DNA of 7,101 nt from Pseudomonadota bacterium (lineage in GTDB: Bacteria; Desulfobacterota; Anaeroferrophillalia; Anaeroferrophillales; Tharpellaceae). A program made the position numbers and the translations under genes. Under the pieces are notes generated by a model. That model was not told the DNA's origin. It saw nothing but the letters and a program-made list of their open reading frames with translations, and did no database searches. Positions 1-6,275 of the stretch are shown piece after piece (position 1 is the stretch's first letter; the number at the start of each line of letters is the position of its first letter). The DNA lies in the NCBI GenBank assembly GCA_015486445.1, contig WFRT01000007.1:1-7101 (forward strand), read 5' to 3'.

Positions 1-18
1 CGAGGAGGCAAAAAAACC

Positions 19-1110
19 ATGACCCTCGAGTTCATGCGCAGCAAACTGGTCAACGTTACCCGGCCGGATCCTGAAACCCTGGCCGTTCACGGGGTTCTCG
101 ATGATTCGATCTATTCGCTGGAGCTGGATTTCCGGGTGCGGATCGCAGACCTCAGGATTTTTGGCATTGCCGGCCGCTGGCACCGCTGGACCACGCCGGA
201 ATGTCCCCGGGCGCTGGAGTTCCTGGACGAAGCCGAGGGTTTTTTTCTCGATGATGAAATCGAACCCCGGATTCACAAGAGTATCGGCCGCCACGCCTGC
301 CGCCATTTTGCCAATCTTTTCCTGGAATGCATATCGGCCGGGCGCCAGGCCCTGGCGGAGTTGAACCGCACAGCGGCCCCGGCTGCGGTGGCCGACCCCG
401 CCGCGGTCTCAGGCGACCCGGCTGCGGTGACGGCGGAAGCCGCTTTCCGCAAAGCATCCCGGCCCCGGACCGGGGAATTTGTCGTCGACCTCCACCTCCA
501 CACGGCCCCGGCTTCGCCCTGCGCCTCCGCCGCGGTGGCCGACATGATTGCCGCAGCCCGGGCCCGCGGCCTGGATGCCGTCTGCCTGACCGATCATAAT
601 TACGTCTGGGGCGAAAAAGAGATTTCCGAACTCAGGGAAAAACACGATTTTCCGGTTCTGCGGGGCAACGAGATTGTTACCGACCAGGGCGACATGCTGG
701 TTTTCGGTTATAACGAGGATGTTCGGGGCGTGATCGGGTTGGCCGAGTTGAAGAAACGGGTCGCGGCGGCCGGGGGCGTGGTTATCGCCGCCCACCCTTT
801 TCGCGGTTTTCTCACCTTCGGCGCCGAGGATGTCGGCCTGACCGTGGAGCGGGCCCGGGAGCGGGAGATGTTCAAGTGGGTTGACGGCATCGAGGTGCTG
901 AACGGCCGGGTGACGAATTCGGAAAACCGGCTGGCCCGGGAAGTGGCCGCGGCCCTGGAACTGCCGGCAACCGGCGGCAGCGACGCCCACCAGGTCTCCG
1001 AGGTCGGGCTTTATGCCACCGCTTTCCCAACCCCGCTCAGCGATGAAAAGAGCCTGGTCGCCGCCCTGCGCTCGGGCCTGGGGCGGGCTGTGGCCCCGCG
1101 GGGAGATTGA
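19..1110 (+). CDS. DUF2889-like domain fused to PHP-domain metal-dependent phosphoesterase
   Basis: This 363-residue protein has two parts. Residues about 1-115 resemble DUF2889, a bacterial domain of unknown function: an L-D-D-S-I-Y stretch early on, a T-P-E-C-P segment near 60, and an ending with G-R-H-A-C-R-H followed by a helix. Residues about 118-150 are an Ala/Pro-rich linker with three PAAV units. From about 153 onward it is a PHP domain: DLHLHT (157-162), TDHN (191-194), GNE near 217-219, AHP (258-260) and GGSDAH (319-324), which supply the usual His/Asp/Glu metal ligands. The PHP part is closest in style to TrpH/YciV-like phosphoesterases acting on small phosphate esters or nucleotides, but the substrate is unknown. 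No signal peptide or membrane segment is seen, so it is probably cytoplasmic. The ATG at 19 follows GGAGG at 4-8 with 10-base spacing. The stop lies 2 bases before the next gene. The PHP call is firm; DUF2889 is a recognition from memory. Confidence 0.88.
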   Translation: MTLEFMRSKLVNVTRPDPETLAVHGVLDDSIYSLELDFRVRIADLRIFGIAGRWHRWTTPECPRALEFLDEAEGFFLDDEIEPRIHKSIGRHACRHFANLFLECISAGRQALAELNRTAAPAAVADPAAVSGDPAAVTAEAAFRKASRPRTGEFVVDLHLHTAPASPCASAAVADMIAAARARGLDAVCLTDHNYVWGEKEISELREKHDFPVLRGNEIVTDQGDMLVFGYNEDVRGVIGLAELKKRVAAAGGVVIAAHPFRGFLTFGAEDVGLTVERAREREMFKWVDGIEVLNGRVTNSENRLAREVAAALELPATGGSDAHQVSEVGLYATAFPTPLSDEKSLVAALRSGLGRAVAPRGD

Positions 1111-1112
1111 GA

Positions 1113-2549
1113 ATGAACAAGCCTGACTGGGAAAAGATCGTCCGGCGTCTCGAACGCCTGCTGCGCCTGAAGTCCTTTCCGGTGGCTTTTAAGATGCTGG
1201 GAAAAGAGGCCGACCTGGAAGCCATCCCCTTTCTGCGGCGGCCAGGTGCGGCCCTGACCTTCTGCCAGATGCTCAACCTGGCCCGCAATTTCGACTGGAC
1301 CGTCGGGGCGGCGCTGAAGGATTTCATTTTTCCCTCCTGTTCCTCGATCCTGGGTCTCAGGGAGTTGCCGGAAAGCCACCGCGACGGCACCTTCCGGAGT
1401 ATCGTCTGGGTCGCCACCAAGGCCGACGGGCAACGCTTCGAGGAGGCCATTCCGCGGCTTCCGACCGGGGATTTCGAGGCCGTGGCCCTGGCCCCGCTGG
1501 TTTACAATCCCTTTCCTCCGGACCTGGTCCTGGTCTACGGCAACCCGGCCCAGATGATCCTTCTGATCAACGCCCTGCAGTTTACCGATTACGAGGTTTT
1601 CAAGTTCTATTGCGTCGGTGAATCCTCCTGCGCCGATGCCGTGGTCCGCTGCTTTCGGGATAAAAAGCCCTATCTCGCCCTGCCCTGCTACGGCGAACGC
1701 CGCTTCGGCCACGCCCAGGACGACGAACTGGTCATGGCCCTGCCGCCCGCGGCCCTGGAAAAGGCGGTCAGGGGACTCGATACCCTCTACCGGCGCGGGG
1801 TGCGCTACCCGATTACCTACGCCGGGGCGGAAAACGATCTGAGCCGGGTTTTCCCGCCGGCCTATCTGCAGCTCGAAGAGATGATGGCCCGGGTCCGGGC
1901 CGGCTCGGGCCGGCACCTGCTGGTCGGGGTCACCGGGGGCATCGCGGCCGGCAAGAGCACGGTTTCCAGGATGCTTGCCGAACTCGGCTCCCCGCTTATC
2001 GACTTTGACGAGATCGCCCGCCGGGTGGTCGAGCCCGGGACCCCCGGGTTTGCCGGGATTGTCGAATATTTCGGCCGCCAGGTCCTGGCCGACGATGGCC
2101 GGCTGGATCGCAAGAAGCTTTCCGACATCGTCTTCGGCGATATTGAAAAACGCAAGAAACTCGAGAGTTTCACCCACCCGCCGATCTACGAGGAGTTTTT
2201 CTCCCGGATCGAGGAGATTACGGCCCGCCAGCCGGAGGCGATCATCCAGGTGGCGGTGCCGCTGCTCGTGGAACTCAACCTGCAGTACCTTTTTGACAGC
2301 ATCATGGTGGTCTGGGTGCCGCCCGAGGTCCAGCTTGAAAGGCTCATGGCCCGCGACGGGATTACCCGCGAGGCGGCCGCCAGGATCCTGAAAGCCCAGC
2401 TGCCGATCGATGAGAAGCTCCAGTTTGCCGATCAGGTTATCGACAACCGGGGGGACCTCGAGGAGACCAGGAAACAGGTGCTCAAGGCCTGGAAAAAACT
2501 GCGGACGGCTGCCGGCCGGCGGTTGTCGGGAGGTGATGATGGGGGATGA
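1113..2549 (+). CDS. coaE: DUF169 domain fused to dephospho-CoA kinase (CoaE)
   Basis: The predicted protein has 478 residues, against roughly 200 for ordinary CoaE. Residues about 5-260 match DUF169 (COG2043, function unknown), with F-P-V-A-F near 22-26, a central A-L-A-P-L segment (125-129) and cysteines at 51, 76, 167, 173, 180 and 192. Residues about 268-470 form a full CoaE: Walker A GGIAAGKS (275-282), an I-D-F-D-E segment (family form D-A-D), THPPI, a VPLLVE segment, and the C-terminal R-D-G-I-T, A-D-Q-V-I-D-N-R-G signature. CoaE phosphorylates the 3'-hydroxyl of dephospho-CoA with ATP, the last step of CoA synthesis. ATG 1113 is preferred over TTG 1107 because GGGGAG at 1100-1105 sits 7 bases upstream of it. 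The gene begins 2 bases after the PHP stop and overlaps the next gene by 11 bases. The kinase half looks intact; the role of the DUF169 half is unknown. Confidence 0.9.
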   Translation: MNKPDWEKIVRRLERLLRLKSFPVAFKMLGKEADLEAIPFLRRPGAALTFCQMLNLARNFDWTVGAALKDFIFPSCSSILGLRELPESHRDGTFRSIVWVATKADGQRFEEAIPRLPTGDFEAVALAPLVYNPFPPDLVLVYGNPAQMILLINALQFTDYEVFKFYCVGESSCADAVVRCFRDKKPYLALPCYGERRFGHAQDDELVMALPPAALEKAVRGLDTLYRRGVRYPITYAGAENDLSRVFPPAYLQLEEMMARVRAGSGRHLLVGVTGGIAAGKSTVSRMLAELGSPLIDFDEIARRVVEPGTPGFAGIVEYFGRQVLADDGRLDRKKLSDIVFGDIEKRKKLESFTHPPIYEEFFSRIEEITARQPEAIIQVAVPLLVELNLQYLFDSIMVVWVPPEVQLERLMARDGITREAAARILKAQLPIDEKLQFADQVIDNRGDLEETRKQVLKAWKKLRTAAGRRLSGGDDGG

Positions 2550-3240
2550 ATTGCGGTTTGTTCCGTACCAGGAGATCGAAGTCGCCCGGCTCGGTGACGA
2601 TGAACCGTACCGGGCCCGGCTCCTGACCCGGGTGGGGGAGACGCTGCTGATCGACCGCCCCCGCCGGTTGAGCGACGACGGCGAGGAGCGGGAGCTGGAC
2701 CCGGTCCAGGTCAACGACCTGTTTCGTCTGGCCTATGAAAACGAGGGCGTTGCCTACGAACTTAAAGCCCCGGTCATCAAGGTCAGCTTCGTGCCTTTTT
2801 TCCATCTTTGTCTCAAACTTGAAGCGGCGGGCGTCAAACGATACGAGATTCGCCGCAGCCCCCGCTACCGGGGACTGGTGCCGGTGGTTTTGACGGCCCG
2901 GCGCAGGGATGGTTCCCCAGTGCTGCTGACTCACCGCTCCTATATGGTCGATATCGGCCGCCAGGGCGTCGGGGTGATCAGCGGGGACAAGATTCCCCGT
3001 CATTTTCTTCTCGCCATGGAGACTGCCGCCGACTGCCGCCTGCTGTTAAAGTGCCGGGTCCGTAATGTCAAACAACAGCCGTTTGAGGATTTTTTCTACT
3101 ATGGCTGCGAGATCACGGAGGTCAGCCGGCCCGACCGCTTTGCCGAATACCTTGAATTTCTTGCCGCTGCGGGCAAGCTTTTCACTGCCCTTCCCTTTTC
3201 GGGGGCGGCGGCCGCCGACCCGCTGTTCCGGCCGGCTTGA
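2539..3240 (+). CDS. YcgR-like PilZ-domain protein (putative c-di-GMP receptor)
   Basis: The predicted protein has 233 residues and no signal peptide or membrane helix. Residues about 8-95 look like a YcgR-type N-terminal beta domain. Residues about 100-215 look like a PilZ domain, with RRSPR (105-109, fitting RxxxR) and then D-I-G-R-Q-G (138-143) where the c-di-GMP motif (D/N)xSxxG is expected. The serine position is glycine (140). PilZ proteins of this form bind c-di-GMP and act on motility, surface attachment or secretion, sometimes as a flagellar brake. ATG 2539 is chosen because GGGAGG at 2528-2533 lies 5 bases upstream; ATG 2536 is also possible, but the spacing is too short. It overlaps the coaE end by 11 bases, which suggests translational coupling. 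The PilZ call is supported by motifs and layout rather than strong similarity, and ligand binding is uncertain. Confidence 0.72.
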   Translation: MGDELRFVPYQEIEVARLGDDEPYRARLLTRVGETLLIDRPRRLSDDGEERELDPVQVNDLFRLAYENEGVAYELKAPVIKVSFVPFFHLCLKLEAAGVKRYEIRRSPRYRGLVPVVLTARRRDGSPVLLTHRSYMVDIGRQGVGVISGDKIPRHFLLAMETAADCRLLLKCRVRNVKQQPFEDFFYYGCEITEVSRPDRFAEYLEFLAAAGKLFTALPFSGAAAADPLFRPA

Positions 3241-3267
3241 GGAAGGGCGGCCGGCCGGGCCTCTTTT
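3239..3267 (+). terminator. Weak terminator-like fold after the PilZ gene
   Basis: GAGG (3239-3242) can pair with CCTC (3260-3263) and GGC (3246-3248) with GCC (3254-3256), followed by TTTT (3264-3267). The stem is interrupted and the T run short, so termination may be partial. Its place between the PilZ stop and the next promoter fits. Confidence 0.35.
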
Positions 3268-3285
3268 AGAGGTTGACAACTCTCT
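3268..3285 (+). promoter_or_regulatory. Imperfect palindrome over the -35 box, candidate operator
   Basis: AGAG-GTTG (3268-3275) mirrors CAAC-(T)-CTCT (3277-3285) around A3276, with one extra T at 3281. It covers the whole -35 box, so a bound protein would block RNA polymerase. The XRE-cupin protein encoded at the end of this operon is the natural candidate ligand, but this is inference. I found no second copy before the gamma-subunit or regulator genes. Confidence 0.4.
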
Positions 3286-3302
3286 TCGGGAAACACTATA
3301 GA
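3273..3302 (+). promoter_or_regulatory. Sigma70-type promoter of the oxidoreductase operon
   Basis: A perfect -35 box TTGACA (3273-3278) is followed after 18 bases by TATAGA (3297-3302), four of six matches to TATAAT. Transcription would start near 3308-3310, giving a leader of about 80 bases before the ferredoxin ATG. It is the only convincing promoter seen in the window. Confidence 0.65.
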
Positions 3303-3325
3303 AGGCCTTTTTGGGAAAACCGCAA

Positions 3326-3348
3326 CCGGTGCGCCTTAGGCGGGCCGG
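3326..3348 (+). other. Small leader hairpin upstream of the ferredoxin gene
   Basis: CCGG (3326-3329) can pair with CCGG (3345-3348), and CGCC (3332-3335) with GGCG (3339-3342) around a TTA loop. It lies in the predicted leader and has no T run, so it is not a terminator. A role in mRNA stability or translation is possible. It matches no riboswitch class I know. Confidence 0.3.
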
Positions 3349-3388
3349 GAAAACAGCAGAAGAACCGGGCGGAGATTTTTTACAGAAA

Positions 3389-3598
3389 ATGGCAAAAGCA
3401 AAAGTTGAAATCGAGAGTGAACGCTGCAAGGGTTGTGGACTTTGTGTCGAGGTTTGCGGCGAGCAGGTTCTGGAACTGGGCCGGGAAATCAACCTGAGCG
3501 GCTATCGATACGTGGTTGCCGTGCGGCCGGAGGATTGTGTCGGCTGCTGTCGCTGCGCCGAGATGTGTCCGGACACGGTGCTGGCGGTCTGGAGGTAG
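3389..3598 (+). CDS. 2-oxoacid:ferredoxin oxidoreductase, delta subunit (2[4Fe-4S] ferredoxin)
   Basis: The predicted protein has 69 residues with two CxxCxxCxxxC motifs, at C13/C16/C19/C23 and C50/C53/C56/C60, the standard ligands for two [4Fe-4S] clusters. In four-subunit 2-oxoacid:ferredoxin oxidoreductases this small subunit passes electrons from the catalytic beta subunit to free ferredoxin. The first motif ends C-G instead of the usual C-P, and there is an additional cysteine at 54. The ATG at 3389 is chosen because an in-frame TTG at 3311 would add an unconserved basic tail and lies only a few bases after the predicted transcription start. The nearest purine stretch, GGAG at 3371-3374, is 14 bases upstream, so translation may be modest. 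It is the first gene of the operon; the alpha gene starts 8 bases after its stop. Confidence 0.88.
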   Translation: MAKAKVEIESERCKGCGLCVEVCGEQVLELGREINLSGYRYVVAVRPEDCVGCCRCAEMCPDTVLAVWR

Positions 3599-3606
3599 GA
3601 TAGGAT

Positions 3607-4680
3607 ATGAGCGAACCTGTGAAAAAGGTTTTTACCAAGGGCAACGAAGCCATCGCGATGGCCGCCATCAATGCCGGCTGCCACTACTATTTCGGCTACC
3701 CGATCACCCCGCAGAACGAAATTCCCGAATACATGGCGGCCCAGCTGCCCAAGGTGGGAGGAGAGTTTCTCCAGGCGGAAAGTGAAATCGCATCAATCAA
3801 CATGCTGCTTGGAGCGGCGGCGACCGGGGTGCGGGTTATGACCTCCTCGTCGGGTCCCGGCATCTCGCTGATGCAGGAAGGGTTTTCCTATTTTGCCGGC
3901 AACGAGTTGCCGGCCGTGGTTGTCAACATGAGCCGCCAGGGTCCCGGTCTGGGCGGCATCAACGCCACCCAGGGCGACTATTTCCAGTCGGTCAAGGGCG
4001 GCGGTCACGGCGACTACAAACTTATTGTCCTGGCCCCGCATACCGGCCAGGAGCTTTACGACCTCACCATCAAGGCTTTCGAACTGGCCGAAAAGTACCG
4101 GATGCTGACCCTGGTGCTGGGCGACGCCATCCTCGGCCAGATCAAGGAGCCGATCGTGCCCTGGGTGCCTGAGAAAACCGCCGGCGACCCCGACCGTGAC
4201 TGGCTGATTACCGGGGCCCGGGGGCGGGCCCCGCGCAAGATCACCTCGCTTTTCCTGGCCGACGGTGAAATGGAAAAGCACAACTGGCACCTGCAGGAAA
4301 AATACGCCCGCCTCGAACAGAACGATGTCATGGTCGAGGAGCGCGAATGCGCCGACGCCCAGCTGGTGGTGGTTGCCTTCGGCAGCGTTGCCCGGATCGT
4401 CAAGAGCGCCATCGACGAAGCCCGGGCGGCCGGCATGAAGGTCGGCCTGCTGCGGCCCATTACCCTCTATCCTTTCCCGGGCCGGCGGCTCGAGGCCCTC
4501 GGGCGGCAATGCAGGAATTTCCTGGTGGCCGAGATGAACACCGGCCAGATGGTCGAGGATGTGAAATTGTCCCTGCCGGGCGACTGCCGGGTCGAATTCT
4601 ACGGCCGTCCCGGCGGCTCGGTGCCGACCCCCGAGGATCTTTTCGAGGTCATCAGCGAAACTTATGAGAAAATGGTGTAA
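3607..4680 (+). CDS. vorB: 2-oxoacid:ferredoxin oxidoreductase, alpha subunit (VorB-like)
   Basis: This 357-residue protein is the alpha subunit, carrying the pyrimidine-binding and transketolase-like C-terminal domains. It shows GNEA (12-15), GYPITP (30-35, whose threonine contacts the substrate in this family), QAESE (56-60) and TSSSGPG (79-85), followed by an S-R-Q-G-P-G-L-G segment and Q-G-D-Y-F-Q. Its length and wording match proteins labelled 3-methyl-2-oxobutanoate (ketoisovalerate) dehydrogenase VorB more closely than KorA, so branched-chain 2-oxoacids are the likely substrates. The reaction yields acyl-CoA, CO2 and reduced ferredoxin. The C-terminal part (from about residue 250) has the A-F-G-S-V-A-R and L-R-P-I-T-L-Y-P-F-P segments typical of the family. 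GGAGGT at 3591-3596, within the end of the ferredoxin gene, serves as ribosome binding site. Enzyme class is secure; substrate is not. Confidence 0.93.
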   Translation: MSEPVKKVFTKGNEAIAMAAINAGCHYYFGYPITPQNEIPEYMAAQLPKVGGEFLQAESEIASINMLLGAAATGVRVMTSSSGPGISLMQEGFSYFAGNELPAVVVNMSRQGPGLGGINATQGDYFQSVKGGGHGDYKLIVLAPHTGQELYDLTIKAFELAEKYRMLTLVLGDAILGQIKEPIVPWVPEKTAGDPDRDWLITGARGRAPRKITSLFLADGEMEKHNWHLQEKYARLEQNDVMVEERECADAQLVVVAFGSVARIVKSAIDEARAAGMKVGLLRPITLYPFPGRRLEALGRQCRNFLVAEMNTGQMVEDVKLSLPGDCRVEFYGRPGGSVPTPEDLFEVISETYEKMV

Positions 4681-4686
4681 TATAAG

Positions 4687-5439
4687 ATGAAACAGGTATT
4701 CAAACGACCCGAGTCGATGACCGACAAGCCGTTTCATTTCTGCCCCGGCTGCCATCATGGCATTGTCCATCGCCTGGTGGCCGAGGCTCTCGACCACTTC
4801 ACGCTGCGGGAGAAGACCATCGGCGTCGCCTCGGTCGGCTGCTCGGTTTTTCTCTACGACTATTTCGCCGTCGATGTCATCGAAGCTCCGCACGGGCGGG
4901 CCGCCGCCGTGGCCACCGGGACCAAGCGGGTTCTGCGGGACCGCATCGTCTTCACCTACCAGGGGGATGGTGACCTTGCCGCGATCGGGACCGCCGAGGT
5001 TATCCATGCCGCCAACCGGGGGGACAACATTACGGTGATTTTCGTCAACAACTCGATCTACGGCATGACTGGCGGCCAGATGGCCCCGACCACGCTGCTC
5101 GGCCAGCGCAGCACCACCTCCCCCTACGGGCGCGACAACCAGCGCGACGGTTATCCGATCAAGATGACCGAAATGCTGGCCGCCCTCGAGGGGCCCTCGC
5201 TGGTTGCCCGGGTCGCGGTCAACACCCCGGGCAATGTCAAGAAGGCCCGCAAGGTTATCCGCCAGGCCTTCCAGATGCAGATCGAAGGCAAGGGCTTTTC
5301 CTTTGTCGAGGTGCTTTCGAGCTGTCCCACCAACTGGGGCATGACCCCGGTCGAGGCCAACCGGCGGATTGCGGATGAGATGATTCCCTATTTCCCGCTC
5401 GGCACCCTGAAGCAGAGAGATCTGGTCGACACTTTTTAA
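4687..5439 (+). CDS. 2-oxoacid:ferredoxin oxidoreductase, beta subunit (TPP-binding)
   Basis: This 250-residue protein binds thiamine pyrophosphate and the proximal [4Fe-4S] cluster. Visible motifs are CPGC (19-22), GCS (C52) and SSCPTNWG (C213), giving the four expected cluster cysteines 19, 22, 52 and 213. The TPP/Mg motif is GDGD (93-96) ending in V-N-N (120-122), then I-Y-G-M-T-G-G-Q (124-131). Together with the alpha subunit this is the catalytic core that decarboxylates the 2-oxoacid and transfers the acyl group to CoA. Length matches KorB/VorA-type stand-alone beta subunits. It begins 6 bases after the alpha stop with no clear ribosome binding site before ATG 4687, so it probably depends on ribosomes finishing alpha. 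An in-frame ATG at 4717 would leave all motifs intact but is less usual. Confidence 0.93.
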   Translation: MKQVFKRPESMTDKPFHFCPGCHHGIVHRLVAEALDHFTLREKTIGVASVGCSVFLYDYFAVDVIEAPHGRAAAVATGTKRVLRDRIVFTYQGDGDLAAIGTAEVIHAANRGDNITVIFVNNSIYGMTGGQMAPTTLLGQRSTTSPYGRDNQRDGYPIKMTEMLAALEGPSLVARVAVNTPGNVKKARKVIRQAFQMQIEGKGFSFVEVLSSCPTNWGMTPVEANRRIADEMIPYFPLGTLKQRDLVDTF

Positions 5440-5693
5440 GGGCGAAAAATGCCGGCGGCGGGCGGCAGAGGGAAGTTTTTGCCGCACTGCCCCGGAAAGT
5501 TGGGGAGCCTGGTGTTGGTTCCCGCTCCGGGTCCGGTTGAGACGCTGTCAGGGCGTTGCTTAGAGGGGCCCGGGGGTTTTGTCGAGGAAAAAGGCAGAGA
5601 GCTATGTCTCTGCCATGTCGATGTCGCAAGGGTCCTAAAGAGCGGACCGTGAAGCCGACGGCGGCCTGGCACGCCGGTCAACAGGATTAAAAG
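5440..5693. other. 254-base structured non-coding gap inside the operon
   Basis: No convincing gene is present between the beta and gamma genes, although they encode parts of one enzyme. The stretch is GC-rich and rich in short inverted repeats: GGAGC/GCTCC (5504-5508 with 5524-5528), GGCAGAGA/TCTCTGCC (5593-5600 with 5607-5614), GGTCC/GGACC (5631-5635 with 5644-5648) and CGGCG/CGCCG (5659-5663 with 5672-5676). I see no good promoter and no riboswitch class I recognise. It may be an mRNA processing or stability element, a small RNA, or degraded sequence. The ribosome binding site of the gamma gene, AGGA (5683-5686), lies at its end. Confidence 0.6.
5588..5614 (-). terminator. Intrinsic terminator shape on the minus strand between beta and gamma genes
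   Basis: A perfect 8-bp stem, GGCAGAGA (5593-5600) with TCTCTGCC (5607-5614) and a 6-base loop, is followed on the minus strand by TTTTT (complement of 5588-5592). Read on the plus strand it lacks a T run, so forward transcription should pass. It would stop antisense transcripts before they enter the beta gene, or act in plus-strand mRNA as a plain hairpin. Confidence 0.5.
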
Positions 5694-6236
5694 ATGTATA
5701 ACGATGTAATCATGGCAGGGTTCGGCGGCCAGGGGATTATGGTAATTGGCAACCTCCTGGCCTATGCCGCGATCCGGGAAGACAAGAATGTTACCTTTCT
5801 CCCTTCTTACGGGGTTGAAATGCGGGGCGGCACGGCGAATTGCGCCGTGGTTATCGACGAGCGCGACATTGGTTCACCGGTCGTCGGCCGGCCGCTTTCG
5901 CTGATTATCATGAACCGGCCTTCATTGGTCAAGTTCGAGCCCCGGATGAAGCCCGGCGGCGTCCTGATTCTCAACCGGACCCTGGTGGACCCCGAGGTCT
6001 CCGAGCGCCGTGACATCGAGCTGATTCCCCTCGATCTCAACGCCGTGGCGGAGAAATCGGCCGGCAATACCCGGCTGGCCAATATGGTGGCCCTGGGGGC
6101 CTACGTGGCCAAAACCGGGGTGGTTTCGGTGGCGGCCGTAACCGCTGCCCTGGTCGATGCCCTGAACCCCAAATATCATAAAATGATTCCCGCCAACTGC
6201 AAGGCAATCGAGGCCGGCGCGGCGGCGGTTGCCTGA
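5694..6236 (+). CDS. 2-oxoacid:ferredoxin oxidoreductase, gamma subunit
   Basis: This 180-residue protein is the gamma subunit, the pyruvate/ketoacid oxidoreductase catalytic-domain family (Pfam POR). It shows GFGGQG (9-14) near the N-terminus and PSYGVEMRGGTAN (37-49), both hallmark segments, and the later L-A-N-M-V-A-L-G-A-Y stretch. In these complexes gamma contributes to the CoA site and to holding the alpha and beta subunits together. It is similar in style to gamma subunits labelled as 2-oxoglutarate oxidoreductase (KorC), whereas the alpha subunit looks VorB-like, so I give no symbol. AGGA at 5683-5686 lies 7 bases before ATG 5694, a good ribosome binding site, which fits independent initiation after the long gap. 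The regulator gene follows after 39 bases. Confidence 0.92.
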   Translation: MYNDVIMAGFGGQGIMVIGNLLAYAAIREDKNVTFLPSYGVEMRGGTANCAVVIDERDIGSPVVGRPLSLIIMNRPSLVKFEPRMKPGGVLILNRTLVDPEVSERRDIELIPLDLNAVAEKSAGNTRLANMVALGAYVAKTGVVSVAAVTAALVDALNPKYHKMIPANCKAIEAGAAAVA

Positions 6237-6275
6237 TTTCGACTCGCCGGGCTGGGAAAGGCAAGGAGTGACGTG

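Noticed and set aside
2410..2538. N-terminal extension of the PilZ protein
   Set aside because: It would overlap the CoaE C-terminus by a further 129 bases with an Arg/Ser-rich shadow sequence, while ATG 2539 has a strong ribosome binding site.
1011..2714. 567-residue open frame on the minus strand
   Set aside because: It lies antisense to the CoaE fusion and neighbouring genes, which carry clear family motifs; low-complexity composition is typical of an antisense shadow in GC-rich DNA.
3311..3388. TTG start extending the ferredoxin by 26 residues
   Set aside because: The start would lie only a few bases from the predicted transcription start, and the added basic tail is not typical of delta subunits.
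3793..5487. 564-residue open frame on the minus strand
   Set aside because: It is antisense to the alpha and beta subunit genes, is rich in Gly, His and Asp without recognisable motifs, and has no supporting start context.
5537..5565. TTGAGA with a possible -10 (TTAGAG) as a promoter for the gamma gene
   Set aside because: The -10 match is poor, so the gamma gene is more likely served by the upstream promoter.
5449..5652. 67-residue plus-strand open frame in the beta-gamma gap
   Set aside because: It has no ribosome binding site of note, no recognised motif and a composition expected of random GC-rich sequence; it also runs through the hairpins.
5440..5693. Known riboswitch (cobalamin, TPP, SAM, glycine) or integron attC site
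   Set aside because: The conserved boxes of these classes, and the attC core sites, are not present in recognisable form.
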